A stretch of 64,000 bases of DNA, from the NCBI RefSeq assembly GCF_000346465.2, contig NC_034014.1:4079385-4143384 (forward strand), written 5' to 3'. Both the position numbers and the translations under genes were made by a program. This document shows, in pieces, positions 23,448-34,197 of the stretch. This DNA is from Prunus persica (taxonomy: Eukaryota; Streptophyta; Magnoliopsida; Rosales; Rosaceae). The notes beneath the pieces are model-generated. The model worked only from the letters and a program-made list of their open reading frames with translations. It was not told the DNA's origin and made no database searches. Each line of letters begins with the position of its first letter. Position 1 is the first letter of the stretch.

Positions 23448-24896
23448 TCAATTGGGACCACAATTGTTCCCAATCACATCCTCAATAAATCTTCCCACAG
23501 AAGCAAACGAAGATCCACCATCCTTTACAGCTTTTCTGGTCATCTCTCCCATCTCTTTCACTTTCTTCCTCACCTCACTATCCATGTCCATGACAGCAAC
23601 CACAGCTCTCTCAATCTCATCTGCCCCCACCACCTCCCCACTACCTTTCTTGTAGTCCAGCCTCATCTCCATTGCCAATCCCGACTCCTTCACCATTCTA
23701 AAAGCATTTAGCTGTTGCTCTGCATACATGGGCCATGTCACAATAGGCACCCCATGCCACAAGCTCTCCAAGATTGAATTCCACCCACAATGAGAAACAA
23801 ACCCACCGATTGCCTCGTGGCCCAAGACTTCCACCTGAGGGGCCCACCCGCAGATAAGTCCCTTCCCCTGGGTCCTCTCCAAAAACCCATCTGGCAAAAC
23901 CTCCTCAAGGTTTGAGCAATCGCTTGGCATCATGCCTTTGTCTTTGGGTGGTGGCATGCGCAGAGCCCACAAGAACCTCTGCCCACTATGCTCAAGCCCA
24001 GCAGCTATCTCTTTCACTTGCTCTGCCTCAAAGCTCCCCATGCTTCCAAAACACAGAAACACAACAGAGGACTGAGGCTGGTCATCAAGCCATTTGATGA
24101 TCCTGTCACGCTGTGCCTGCTCTAGGTTGGAATGAGACTGACCGTCGTCTACATCGATCACCGGGCCAACTGGGTACAGCGGAGGGGTTTGATCATCATC
24201 GGAAAATGAGTTGATAGCATGCGTCTCTAACTCAAGAAATGTGTTTACTATAATGCCTTTGGTCTCTCTAAACCTTGAAGCAAGCTTAACATAAGCAGAG
24301 TAGCTACCGTCCGTCAAAGCCACAGGAAGAACTCTAGGAGGAACAGGAATTTCAATACCTTTGATTAACCATTCAGGATCTGAGTCTTTAGGCACTTCAC
24401 CATTTTGCTCATGATAGGCTGGAAGATGGAGCATGAAAGAAAGATATCCTGTATTGCTCGGCATGAAAAGGTAAGAAGGAAGATGGAGTTCCTTGGCCAC
24501 ATCAATCATGGATGCACAGAAGAAATCAACCACTATCCCAGCAACACGAACAGAGTCTGATTTGGCGTGCGATGAGACAATTTCTGTGATGATGTTTCTG
24601 ATATTGGGCAGGTGGGTTTCAATGTAAAGAGAGAATCTTTTTGCTGGTGATTTGAATGACTCGATTGAAGGTGGTTTTGCTGGAGGTTGAGGGACATCAA
24701 TTAGTCGGATTCTGGGTTCTGAGGCTACAAGGGAGTTTGTGTATGAACTTAAAGAGGAAGGGAAGGGTGATGGGATAGAAAGAACGGTGATCGAAATCGT
24801 ATCATTTCGATCGATCAGATTCTTTGCGAATTGCAAGGTTGATACAAGGTGGCCAGAACCTGGTACTGGGATGAACACGATTTCTACTTTCTTCAT
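23448..24896 (-). CDS. UDP-glycosyltransferase, UGT71 (71K-like), copy 2, intronless
   Basis: An intact single exon of 482 aa. It begins [16 protein letters not shown] with catalytic His16, keeps [19 protein letters not shown], and has a complete PSPG box from [20 protein letters not shown] to AEQQ. Its C-terminus, including [20 protein letters not shown], is almost the same as copy 1, and the similarity continues for about 50 bp beyond the stop codon. Copies 1 and 2 are in opposite orientations, tail to tail, with the pseudogene and hairpin array between. Expected activity is glucosylation of a phenolic or hormone-like acceptor in the cytosol; the acceptor is unknown. Confidence 0.94.
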   Translation of the reverse strand: MKKVEIVFIPVPGSGHLVSTLQFAKNLIDRNDTISITVLSIPSPFPSSLSSYTNSLVASEPRIRLIDVPQPPAKPPSIESFKSPAKRFSLYIETHLPNIRNIITEIVSSHAKSDSVRVAGIVVDFFCASMIDVAKELHLPSYLFMPSNTGYLSFMLHLPAYHEQNGEVPKDSDPEWLIKGIEIPVPPRVLPVALTDGSYSAYVKLASRFRETKGIIVNTFLELETHAINSFSDDDQTPPLYPVGPVIDVDDGQSHSNLEQAQRDRIIKWLDDQPQSSVVFLCFGSMGSFEAEQVKEIAAGLEHSGQRFLWALRMPPPKDKGMMPSDCSNLEEVLPDGFLERTQGKGLICGWAPQVEVLGHEAIGGFVSHCGWNSILESLWHGVPIVTWPMYAEQQLNAFRMVKESGLAMEMRLDYKKGSGEVVGADEIERAVVAVMDMDSEVRKKVKEMGEMTRKAVKDGGSSFASVGRFIEDVIGNNCGPN

Positions 24897-25017
24897 CTCT
24901 GACTGACTTTTTCAACGTCTCTCTTTCTCCTTTGCTTTTATCTCACTTATGTTCCACTCCGTCTCTCTACTTCCTTAGCAAATTTCGCACACAGAAATAT
25001 ATAAACGCGCGCGTGAA

Positions 25018-25365
25018 AGATGCCTCAAATAATTTTATTTGAAAGACATCGTTTAGAATATTCTATAAATTTTTTTTCAACGATTTAGACCGTTTATTTT
25101 TCAAGTCTTCATTAATAGATTATTCTGACAAAAAATCAGATAAATTGAAAATCATTAAGATCAACTCAATAAACACAGTACTTCAAGAAAGTACTCAAAT
25201 TTCTATCATTTAATTAAATGGTCAAATGATATCAAATTCAAGTGATTTTTTTGTAGAAATGATCTTTTGAATGAACATCTATAAACTAGGCAGTTTGAAT
25301 TAATGAAATACAATACATAATAGGCTGAAGTTCTCTGATTAAGCTTATTTGAAGAATTCCTTAAA
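25018..25365 (-). mobile_element. Degenerate member of the GAGGGATCCCTC MITE family (copy a)
   Basis: Diverged, but the order of internal motifs matches the better copies at 46105-46505 and 59891-60285: CCTCAAATAATTTTATTTGA at the left end, the AAACACAGTACTTCAAGAAA and GGTCAAATGATATC blocks inside, and TAAGCTTATTTGA at the right end. Confidence 0.75.
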
Positions 25366-25746
25366 TTGTCAAAAAAAATTTCTATTATATTTAAAAAAGA
25401 ATATAACTCATTTGACCAATGATTCAGATTGACCGCATCAAAAAATCCAGACCACATAACATGCCAAATTATTTGACAAGGATACATGGCCATATAGGTC
25501 TTTTACCAAATAATCTGGTGTACTGATTTGACCATTACATGCATAGTCTTCAAGGAAGAAAATATTAAACAAATTAAACCTTTCTTCTTGTTTCTCAAGT
25601 TTGAAAGCTTCACCGCTTTTGACGACTTTAGTCAGCGTGCCGTGCTAAGAAATGCATTTAATGGAGAAATACAGGGTAATGTATTGTTAGAAATAAATGG
25701 TTTAAGCATCCCTGCTGCCGTACTCCATGACATTACATTTTGGAAA

Positions 25747-25834
25747 ATGCTAGGGAGACCAACTTTAGATACCAACTTGTGTACCAACTCTCTAATAGAG
25801 GTGGAGCCCTATCTAAAGTTGGTCTCCCTAGCAT
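25747..25834. repeat. Short perfect inverted repeat (25-bp arms, 38-nt loop)
   Basis: Left arm 25747-25771 starts ATGCTAGGGAGACCAAC. Right arm 25810-25834 is its exact reverse complement. The transcript would fold into a perfect 25-bp hairpin. It may be a tiny MITE or a small-RNA source. It is flanked by an imperfect direct repeat CTGCTGCCGTA (about 25709 and 25861). Confidence 0.88.
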
Positions 25835-26179
25835 CACCCTTACATTTTACACCTACGTCACTGCTGCCGTAATCCACGTCAAGCTCATTTTGCAGAAGAT
25901 TAATTGTGGGGGCATGGTCCCCCAATATAATAGCCATTGTGCACACACATCACATGCATTATTGTAAAAGACAGGAAAGCAGCAACTAATGACTTGCCAC
26001 AAGTTACTCTGTTCCTCAGAAAGTAGAGCCACGGAAAAAAGGCCAATTTTTCATTTCTGTCTGCATCGGTGAAGAAAGAAGGGAAGGTTTGACATAGTCA
26101 CATAGGTAATCAAGAACTTAAATTAAAATGACAATTAACCTAAATTACTATCATTAACATTGCTAAGATCTGATAACTA

Positions 26180-26700
26180 TAGTGTAAAAGATAGATTGCA
26201 AGATGTCCAGAAAAAAAATTTGCATTGACTGAATCACCATGATCATCTCTATATTGTCAAAGCAGTTGTCTAACTTAATGAAAGAAGATCGACCTTCTAC
26301 ACTAGGTTTCCTGGCCATGTCTTCCATCTCTCTCACCTTCTTCCTCACCTCACCATCACCATCACCAGCCACAACACATCTCACTATCTCAATCGTGTTG
26401 GCCGCACAAGATCTCTATCATATTCCTACTCCACTTTTATATTCACTGCTGCTAATCCTAAATGCATTGCGCAGTTCTTCATATGTAGGCCAAGCTCTCA
26501 ATTTCTCCATTTCAGTCAGATATATAAAGCCTCCTACGGTGTGGCTACGGCCTCCACCTCCGCAGCCAATCCAAAGAAGACCCCATCCCCTCAATCTGTT
26601 CTAAGTATCCTTTCTGCAACATGTCTGCGGGACAGACGCATTAGTGGTGTGTGGAACTCCCAAAAGCCCGTTAGAGCCGCCGAGCACATTGTGCTCGTCT
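26180..26700 (-). pseudogene. UGT71 remnant (C-terminal half, heavily decayed)
   Basis: The minus strand still shows VRKKVREMEDMARK...GRSSF near 26280-26350 (the UGT71 C-terminus), AWPTYEELRNAFR near 26470 (compare [14 protein letters not shown] of the PSPG end), and a blurred counterpart of LPDGFLER...GWAPQVE near 26560-26640. Stops and frameshifts are frequent. It is the fourth UGT71 relic of the cluster. Confidence 0.75.
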
Positions 26701-26749
26701 TACAGGAGGGTGAGAATTGGGGTAAAGCACTGACCCATCCACGTAGACT

Positions 26750-27900
26750 TTGAGGTGTTTGTCATCACTAAATATAAGTTACAAGCATGTGGCTCCAACT
26801 CGAGAAATGCATACATCATACATGGCTTGAAAAATTAAGGAACCATCTTTCAACAATTGAATACACAATTGAGGGACGTCAACAATCTGCCTCAACTCTG
26901 CTGCAACTATAAATCAACTCTAATGAATTTCAAATCTTAATTTATACATTTGTAGCTAAACACCTTGTTTTGAATTTCAATGTTGAGACTTCTTCGATGT
27001 TTTGATAGTAATCACAAATACTATTGAAATTTCATCTTCTCTGGTTTTGACTAAATCGAAGACACATTCTTGGGGTATATGGGATACATTATGCTTGAAT
27101 AGACTCGACTCTATATTAACAAACAATCTCTTTACCTTTGGATGTGTGAATTTAAGATGAGGATTTAACTTTCATTTTGGCAATGATTTGAAATGGATCA
27201 CAGTTGAATTCACCACTATCAGATATTAATACTTCTAAAAACTAGCTTAATAACTTATACCGAAACATCAAAATCCAAATCTCTTCTTCTAAATTCACTA
27301 ATCCAAACCCAACAAGAGTGAATTCTATCCATGACACTAGATGGTAGCAAGCATAATGAGAATATTTGGCTAAACCATCTGACCAAGATTTAGTGATAGA
27401 ACCTCAAGAAGTGCACACAGCCATAGAAAACTACTCAAACAAGTTGTTCATTTTCAAACATGATCACAATATGAGGTTGACTCAACTCCAAGACATCAAT
27501 GATCCGCCGACTAAAGCATAGAAATTCAAAAACCAAACCCGCAATTATACACAGTCAATTGAATGCAAATCCTACAAGCACCAAGCACTCTTCTAAGAAA
27601 TTAGCTGTATTCCATTTGCCAACCTCAACTAGCTAGCAGAACCAAATCACAACTTTCACAAATTACACTATCAAAGTTCGATCTCTTTTTTCAAATTACC
27701 TAAAAGAAATCACAAAACTCACCCAAATTGATCTCAATTACACAAAATATGTATAACCAAGCAACAGATAAACAAAATTCAGCCTGAATTGTCCATTGAT
27801 AAGAAGAAGAACCAGAAAAGCACCAAACTTCAACAATTAAGAGAAACATTGCATCAAACAAACTATTTCCTTTTTAAGTAGAAAAAGAACAAAGAAAAAT
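26750..27900. other. Intergenic, no gene seen
   Basis: AT-rich sequence between the UGT remnant and the PH gene. No coding or repeat signal was recognised beyond simple AT bias. Confidence 0.5.
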
Positions 27901-27954
27901 AATTATACTGCGATGCTATTACTGTACCATGAAAATCGATTTTTCAGAAGACGA

Positions 27955-28392
27955 TCACCCTCGGTGGCTATCGTAGTCGACAACCTCGGAATCCGCGAGC
28001 GATCTCGAGTGCTGGACTATGGACCGTCCGATGGAGTTGATCCACTCCTCCTTCTCCTTCTCCGAGTCGGCGATGAAGTACATGGTGTCGTGGGTGTTGG
28101 TGGAGAGCTCGAAGGCGCAAGGCTTGTGGACCACGTCCTCGGCGCCCTTCACCGTCAGGCACGTGCCCACCGGGATCACGCCGCGCGGTGTCGACGTGCG
28201 GGTAACGTGACCATCCTTGAACCAGAACAGCTTCCCTTGTTTCAAGACGAACCAGCGGCGCCGCCAGGTCTTGATGTACTCGCCTTGCTTGGTCAGCCAC
28301 GTGGCGCGTTCCGGGTTGGACCAGAACTCTATCCCTGTGTAGTCTTCTGGGCTCGGGTCTTGGCCCGTCGCGGCCCGCCAAAGCCCCTCCAT
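27955..28392 (-). CDS. PH1: Pleckstrin-homology domain protein (PH1-like)
   Basis: A small intronless protein of 145 aa that is almost entirely one PH domain: GEYIKTWRRRWFVLKQGKLF, GVIPVGTCLTVKGAED, FELSTNTHDTMYFIADSEKE and the closing EEWINSIGRSI with the invariant Trp. Arabidopsis PH1 (At2g29700) has the same length and architecture, and is reported to bind PI3P on late endosomes and affect metal-transporter sorting. The coding region is notably more GC-rich than its surroundings. A CT-rich leader (GA on the plus strand, about 28460-28498) precedes the start. It lies between the UGT cluster and the CHFR-like gene, as expected from the Arabidopsis gene order. Confidence 0.94.
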   Translation of the reverse strand: MEGLWRAATGQDPSPEDYTGIEFWSNPERATWLTKQGEYIKTWRRRWFVLKQGKLFWFKDGHVTRTSTPRGVIPVGTCLTVKGAEDVVHKPCAFELSTNTHDTMYFIADSEKEKEEWINSIGRSIVQHSRSLADSEVVDYDSHRG

Positions 28393-28940
28393 TTTTGGTT
28401 GAGCTGTTGCTGCAGCCTGCAGGTGAGCTGTGCTGTTTGCAGAGACGGGGTTTTGAAGACAGAAAGATAGAGAGAGAGTAGAGAGAGAGAGAGAGATAGG
28501 CTTTGTTTCGGTTTTGGCTTGGATTCGGAAACAGAATCAGTTCCCTTGTCTAATTTCGCAACCGGAGAGATTTGCCAGCTTGTGGAGATGCGACACGACA
28601 TCGTTTTGTTCGGAATTTAGATATTTCACACAAAACAAAACAACTTTTTTGTTGTGTAAGGTGTTGTGTTTAAAACTTATCATAAAAAATAAAATAAAAA
28701 TAAAAAAGCTTAAAATCGGTTTTTTTTCCAACCAAAAAAAGACTTCTATTCTTTATTATTAACAGAGAAGGAATTCGAACTTAGGAACTTATAATTTTGG
28801 AAATAAAACAACTACTAAATGTCAATGGGGTAATAGAATTCGAATGTCGAATTTAAGACATTGCAACTTTTTACTGGAAACGACAATTTTGAAAAGAAAA
28901 ATACCACTAGACCAAGATCTGAAGAGTCGACATAAAGTGA

Positions 28941-28988
28941 GGGTGTGTCCATAAATTGTGGCCAGGGTGTGTCCATAAATTGTGGCCA
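28941..28988. repeat. 24-bp tandem duplication
   Basis: GGGTGTGTCCATAAATTGTG plus four bases occurs twice in direct succession, with no mismatch seen. It lies 3' of the CHFR-like gene. Confidence 0.9.
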
Positions 28989-29083
28989 GCTGTCCTGGTA
29001 GATCGGAGAGGTTAAGCTTGTCAATAAACTTCTAATTCACGGGTAATCGGCCACACCATGCCCAAACAGATTAAAAAGAGAAT

Positions 29084-30472
29084 CTACATATTAGAACCCT
29101 TAGTTGGCCGGCAAACATGATTTCTTTTGCGAGCATGTTCTTCATTATGGTGCTGCGTTCGACATGCATATCCGTACCAGCAATTTTCCCTGTTTGATGC
29201 CTCCGGAGGTAGATGATTTTTGGGAATCGAAATCCGAAACCAGTACAAGAGGAATGAGATCAATTTCTCATAACAATTGTTGCACGTAGGTGTCCCAGAA
29301 GTTATCATCTCAGCATGATTCAGCGGCATCCTTGTCCGGTCAATTTCTCTGTTGTTCAACTTTGCAATCCATTCTGCTATAACATCCTGCAATGTTCTCC
29401 CCAACTGTGCAATACACTTCTCAGTGATAACTTGTTCGTGTCGATTGTTTTCGTGTGCCGAAGTAGGAATTCTAGAGATGGTGTGTTCTGAGATTGGTTT
29501 AAAAGTCTCCCGACTGCACATGCGATGAGAATCACTATGTCCAACCCTTTGTGCATTCCAATATGCACCACAAAATGCCTTATCACATCCTGAACAGTGT
29601 TGAGGTACACTGATATTGGTTCGCGAAGGCATCATTCCTCCGCATGCTTGACATTGCAGATGAATAGTGTTTTGATTGCAGCGAAACCCACCAAATTCAG
29701 TACCACATTGAGGGCATGGAAGTGGTGAATCATCAACTGCCTCGTTCACATCTGAGCGAGCCCTTTTCCCACGAAGGCTTTTTCCAGAGCTTACGACAAG
29801 ATTTGATCGTATTGTTGCATAGGAATTTAAAATTGCCACTTCTTCATCGGAGCGTTTTAGTGAAGAATCTGCTTTTAGTATTTCCTCCGCAATGTTAAGC
29901 AGGAAATGATTTCTTCCAACAAATTGGACAATGGCTCGACACTGGGGACAGAGTACACTTGAGCGTTTCTCCTGTGATCTCCTTAACCACTCTGAAAAGC
30001 ATCCATTGCAGAAGTTATGGAAGCAAGGAGAAACAGTAACAACTTCATGCCATATATTCAGACAAATGCAGCATTTTGCATGCTCAACATCCATAGAAAT
30101 CTTTAACTGCTTCTGACAAGTTTCAGGACCAGGCAATACATTGAACCTGTAGCTTAAGTACCCTTCCTTATCAGGACCTGAAGTAATTTCACTTCCACAT
30201 CTGATAACAACAGTGTCTTCAGCTTGGATTACAGTCCCATCAACGAATATTGCATTTGAACTTTTATTTTGTATGGTGGCAGAAGAATGGTCTGAGCTCC
30301 TTGTTATTTTGCACCACTTCCATTTGTCAGTAGAAGAGAACAAGATCTCTGAGCAAATTACAATCTCGTCTGAGCTAATCTCAACATCTGGATATCTCGA
30401 GTCTGATGGAACAAGCTTGGCCCAGATTTCGCAAGAAGGTTTTGCACCTGAGCTTTCTCCAACTTCCGCCAT
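29084..30472 (-). CDS. CHFR: CHFR-like E3 ubiquitin ligase (FHA + RING), single coding exon
   Basis: 462 aa from MAEVGESSGAKPSCEIW. An FHA-like region (about residues 15-110, IFVDGTVIQAEDTVVIRCG) precedes a C3HC4 RING (about residues 125-170): CCICLNIWHEVVTVSPCFHNFCNGC followed after a spacer by CPQCR. The C-terminal Cys-rich half has two CxxC pairs (CPQCG, CQACGG, CSGCDKAFCGAYW) like the CHFR cysteine-rich region. It is expected to ubiquitinate substrates in the nucleus; CHFR in animals acts in an antephase checkpoint, and the plant role is less clear. The whole coding region is one exon. An intron probably sits in the leader: donor at 31655 and acceptor just before 30479, seven bases before the ATG. 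An upstream in-frame ATG at 30553 would fall in that intron. Confidence 0.88.
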   Translation of the reverse strand: MAEVGESSGAKPSCEIWAKLVPSDSRYPDVEISSDEIVICSEILFSSTDKWKWCKITRSSDHSSATIQNKSSNAIFVDGTVIQAEDTVVIRCGSEITSGPDKEGYLSYRFNVLPGPETCQKQLKISMDVEHAKCCICLNIWHEVVTVSPCFHNFCNGCFSEWLRRSQEKRSSVLCPQCRAIVQFVGRNHFLLNIAEEILKADSSLKRSDEEVAILNSYATIRSNLVVSSGKSLRGKRARSDVNEAVDDSPLPCPQCGTEFGGFRCNQNTIHLQCQACGGMMPSRTNISVPQHCSGCDKAFCGAYWNAQRVGHSDSHRMCSRETFKPISEHTISRIPTSAHENNRHEQVITEKCIAQLGRTLQDVIAEWIAKLNNREIDRTRMPLNHAEMITSGTPTCNNCYEKLISFLLYWFRISIPKNHLPPEASNRENCWYGYACRTQHHNEEHARKRNHVCRPTKGSNM

Positions 30473-30559
30473 CCCTTGCCTATATTCACAAAGGAACCCG
30501 GAAACCTTTAACTTAAGCCTCAGAGATAAGCAACCAACCATTTTTGTTTTCATTAAACA

Positions 30560-31655
30560 AGTCCAAAATAATTATATCCGTTCAACTATTTAATAGCCAC
30601 AGAGAAAAACTTCATTAAATATTTAATCAACCAACAAATTCTTACCAATCATAAAACTCTCCACATCCAAACACAAACTTAAAACAAGTCAGTTTGGCAC
30701 TCAAAAAACTTCTTTCCGTGAATGCAAATAGTCAGCTCCAATAAATATGCTACCGTATCCAGCCACACCAACCAAACATTTCAACACCAACAAACAGACC
30801 AACTTCAAAATTCAGAAGTCTTACAACCGCATAAATTGAGCATAACAGTTCCAATTAAATATAAAAGCTCTTAACTCAGAACATAACCACATACAAGAAA
30901 ATTTCATGGAAGACAGTACGTGCCGATTAAAAAGAGAGTAAAAAAGGCTTGAGAAAAGGGGTCTCCAGCAATGGCAGCAGTTCTGGCCCGAAATGGTTCA
31001 TTCTACGATTCATATATAGAACACATACAAACTGATTTTAGGGTTTTGTAATTTGTGAACGGGTGGAGCCAGAATTGTCATTCTAAGAAAGCCATTTTCT
31101 CAATTTTGAATTAATACCGGGACACCAAGATTGTTAAACCACAGAAATTGTATGTGCTGATTTCCCCCAAAAATTTCAATTCATCAAAGATCCAAACATT
31201 CATATCTAGAACCACATGTACGTATATCATATTTTCTCTATGGTCTTAGTTTTGAACCTTCTCCCTCAAGATGCCATCACTGTTGTTCTTGCTTTCTTGC
31301 ATGCCCTAATCTCCACAGGATTTTACATATAGGATATTGAAGTATCTATTAGGTTATGAAGAACTGATAGGTTTCACCAAGGAAAATTGTAAATAAATAA
31401 AAAACCAAAATTTAAACCCTGATAATAAAAAATGAAAAAAAGTTTGCAACTTTAGCCAAAGTTTCATACTTGAATCCTTCCAAGTATTTGAACCACTTCA
31501 AGCAGTACTAAAACCTATGTCTAGAGAACATTACCATATTTTTCTATCCATAAAACCGCAACAAAATTCCAGCCATTACAAGAAATTAGAAATGAGATTA
31601 TGAACCCACACAAAAAGAAAAACAAGAAACAAAAAAGATCTGAAGAAAGCGATAC
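30560..31655 (-). other. Probable 5'UTR intron of CHFR-like gene
   Basis: No coding signal. The minus strand has CCCACAG|GTATCG at 31656/31655 and GAATATAG|GCAAGGG near 30480, compatible with a leader intron of about 1.2 kb. Confidence 0.45.
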
Positions 31656-31909
31656 CTGTGGGAACAAAACAAGGCTGAAAGGTCAGATGGTAATAGTGGG
31701 AGTGAGTGAAACTGCCGCAGACAGAGCCCCAAGAACTAATTTAAAGAAGAAGAAGAGAACTGCGTCAGCAAAAGTAGAATGCCGAAGAAGGCTCTGTAAC
31801 CAAAAAAGACAGAGATAACTGAACAAGAGCAGACACTAAGTATTGGGCTTGTCAAGACTCGGCCCGCTATTGTATTCTTGTAGTCGGTTCGCCAAAAGTT
31901 TTGATCTTA

Positions 31910-32740
31910 GAGTGGCTCCAGCGAAGGAGCCCAGCCCGAGGCAAGGGCAGAAAAAAAAAAAAATTTCGCTCCAGCGTGCAGCCCAGGCCCGGGTTTGGTG
32001 TGGGACCCACCAACTCGGGCCAGCCCGAAGGCCAAACCAGCCCCAGGTCCAAAACGAGGGTGCTGACGTCAGCGCTGGCGTCACGCTGACGTCAGCTAGC
32101 TGGTACGCTGCCACGTGTCGCGCTCAGTGCCTTCCGATCTGCTTCTCATTTCTAATCCAACGGCTGAGGCTTTTTTGGGTGAAAAAAATATGAAAAAAAA
32201 TTCTAAAAAATTCTAAAAAATTCTGATATTTTTTTCTATAAATACCTATCAATACCCTTCACTTTCAACACCAATACTCTTACATTTCATTATACTTCTA
32301 CTAATATTCACTCTTTTTACACAACATTTTCCTCTTTTTCATCTAGCATTTTGAAATTCATCCGAAATTTGAACCCAAATTTATCTGAATTTTGAATTTT
32401 GAAATTCATTCGAAATTTGAACCCAAAAATTTATCTGAAATTTGAACTTTGAAATTAATCCGAAATTTGAATCCAAATATCTTATCCGAAAATTTTATCT
32501 GATTATGAATAGTCTTGACACGTAGGAATCCGAAAATCTTATCTGAAAATATTACCCAAATTAATTATTTTCATTAAAAAATAGGAGGAAAAAACAAAAA
32601 AGTGAATAGTAATTGCCATGGCTAAGGGCAACGGGTGGAGAAACGATTTACTATTTGCAAGGGCAACCACTATTCACGTGAATAGTGCTTGCCCTAGCTC
32701 CACCCTTGCCATGGCTAAGGGCAAATGGGTGGAGTTGCTC
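31910..32740. mobile_element. Non-autonomous PIF/Harbinger-like element (831 bp)
   Basis: Flanked by TTA on both sides (31907-31909, 32741-32743). Ends are GAGTGGCTCCAGC and, as reverse complement of the right end, GAGCAACTCCACC. Subterminal blocks (CACGTAGGAATCCGAAAATC, GCCATGGCTAAGGGCAA, CACTATTCACGTGAATAG, CTGACGTCAGC, TCCAACGGCTGAGG, a TATAAATA box) are shared with the ORF1-bearing element at 42687-44809. It codes for nothing and looks like an internally deleted relative. Confidence 0.85.
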
Positions 32741-32798
32741 TTACAACATAACCAAGTTTGTTTCGACCCAAAATAAAACATAACAAGTCATGGCCCGA

Positions 32799-33115
32799 TT
32801 GATAACAATTTCAATTTTAGTTTTAATTTTTTATTTTCTATGCTAGAATATGAGGAAAATTAAAATAAGAATGAGATTTAAGATGAGATTGTGAGAGAGT
32901 ATGAGAGGGGAGGATGGGAGAAATGAATAACAAAAGTGAAAACAATTTCAAATAGATTTCAGTTTTTAGTTTTTGTTTTACTTTTATTACTCCTCCCTCC
33001 CATCTTCCCTCTGAATCCCATTTTCGCTCTCATTCTCACTTCCATTATCCCTCTTTTTCCTCTATACTATAGCACAAACAATAAAAACTAAAAACTAAAA
33101 TTGAAATGATTAACA
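32799..33115. mobile_element. Fold-back MITE of about 310 bp
   Basis: The ends are inverted repeats: CAATTTCAATTTTAGTTTTA near 32806 and its inverted counterpart CTAAAAACTAAAATTGAAAT near 33085-33105. Inside, purine-rich and pyrimidine-rich halves also pair loosely (GAGAGGGGAGGATGGGAG with CTCCCTCCCATC). No clear target duplication was found. Confidence 0.6.
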
Positions 33116-34197
33116 AACAATCCTTGATAAGTTTCTATTCTATTTGCTTTGCTCCAAGTTTTTGTTCATCGCATTACTCATTTTTGTGGTTGGTGTAGTT
33201 GTCAATTTTTTTTGGGTGAAAATTTACTTTAACTAATCAATTTTTCTCTGTGCAGGACCAGCCATGTATCATTTGAGTGGTCGGACAAAATCTCTCTCGA
33301 GTCTCGACTGACAGCGACTTCTCATGATATTCTTACTAGTTTTGATTATTTTTGTGACCTGATTGTTGATTTAAGGTATAGTCCAACTCGAGAATTAAAA
33401 CCTAAAGTCTAATTAATTAATGTGTCGGATGATCGACAAACAAAAAAAAAAAAACATAAAAATTACATGTCACTACTTAACTAACATTTTATTGGTGTAA
33501 AAACTCTTTTATGCTCCCGAATGAACCCAAAATTTATCTACATGTGGACCATGTCGTGTACGTTGTGTAGACCATGAGGTATTGTCCATTTGTGAAAGGC
33601 AAAGTACAGATAGAATAAGAAAATGATGATGATGATGAGAACAAGCAAAGAAACGCAAATTTTTTCATATAAAAAAAAGACAAATCACGATAAGGCTTCC
33701 TTCCCTTGACACGTATAATTAGCTCACACGTTACTATCTACTCTCCATCCCTCAAACTGCAGGATTGTCCATCAAATTTATCATTATTAGCTTTCTCCTA
33801 CCTCCAGTCTCTCCAGTTCAAGGTAACAAATTTATCTCTTTCAGCTCCTTAGATGTTTCAGTTCATATGTGCTGCTGATTGTCTGTGGCCTTTGCTCTGT
33901 CTCTCTCTGTGACTGTTTTGGTTCTATATATCTATATTTCTACTTAGTTTTCAACTTAAAAAACATGCGGAAGAAAGAGGGGTTTGTATTGGTTTTTTGG
34001 CCTTTTCATTTATGAAATTCAACTAGAAGGATTTGTCCATGTAGTAGCATAGGTTGTTTAATTGTGCATAAGTTGCTGCTAATCAATGAAGTTTTTTATC
34101 ATCAAACAGGTCGCGTTTTTCGGAGAAAAATTGTATTAGTTTACACGCATAGTAGTTGGAAGATCAGGATCAAACTCTCCTACCTGAGACTGCAGCT

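Noticed and set aside
27968..28470. Overlapping ORFs over PH1, including a 185-codon plus-strand frame
   Set aside because: High GC lowers stop-codon frequency; only the 145-aa frame has a PH domain.
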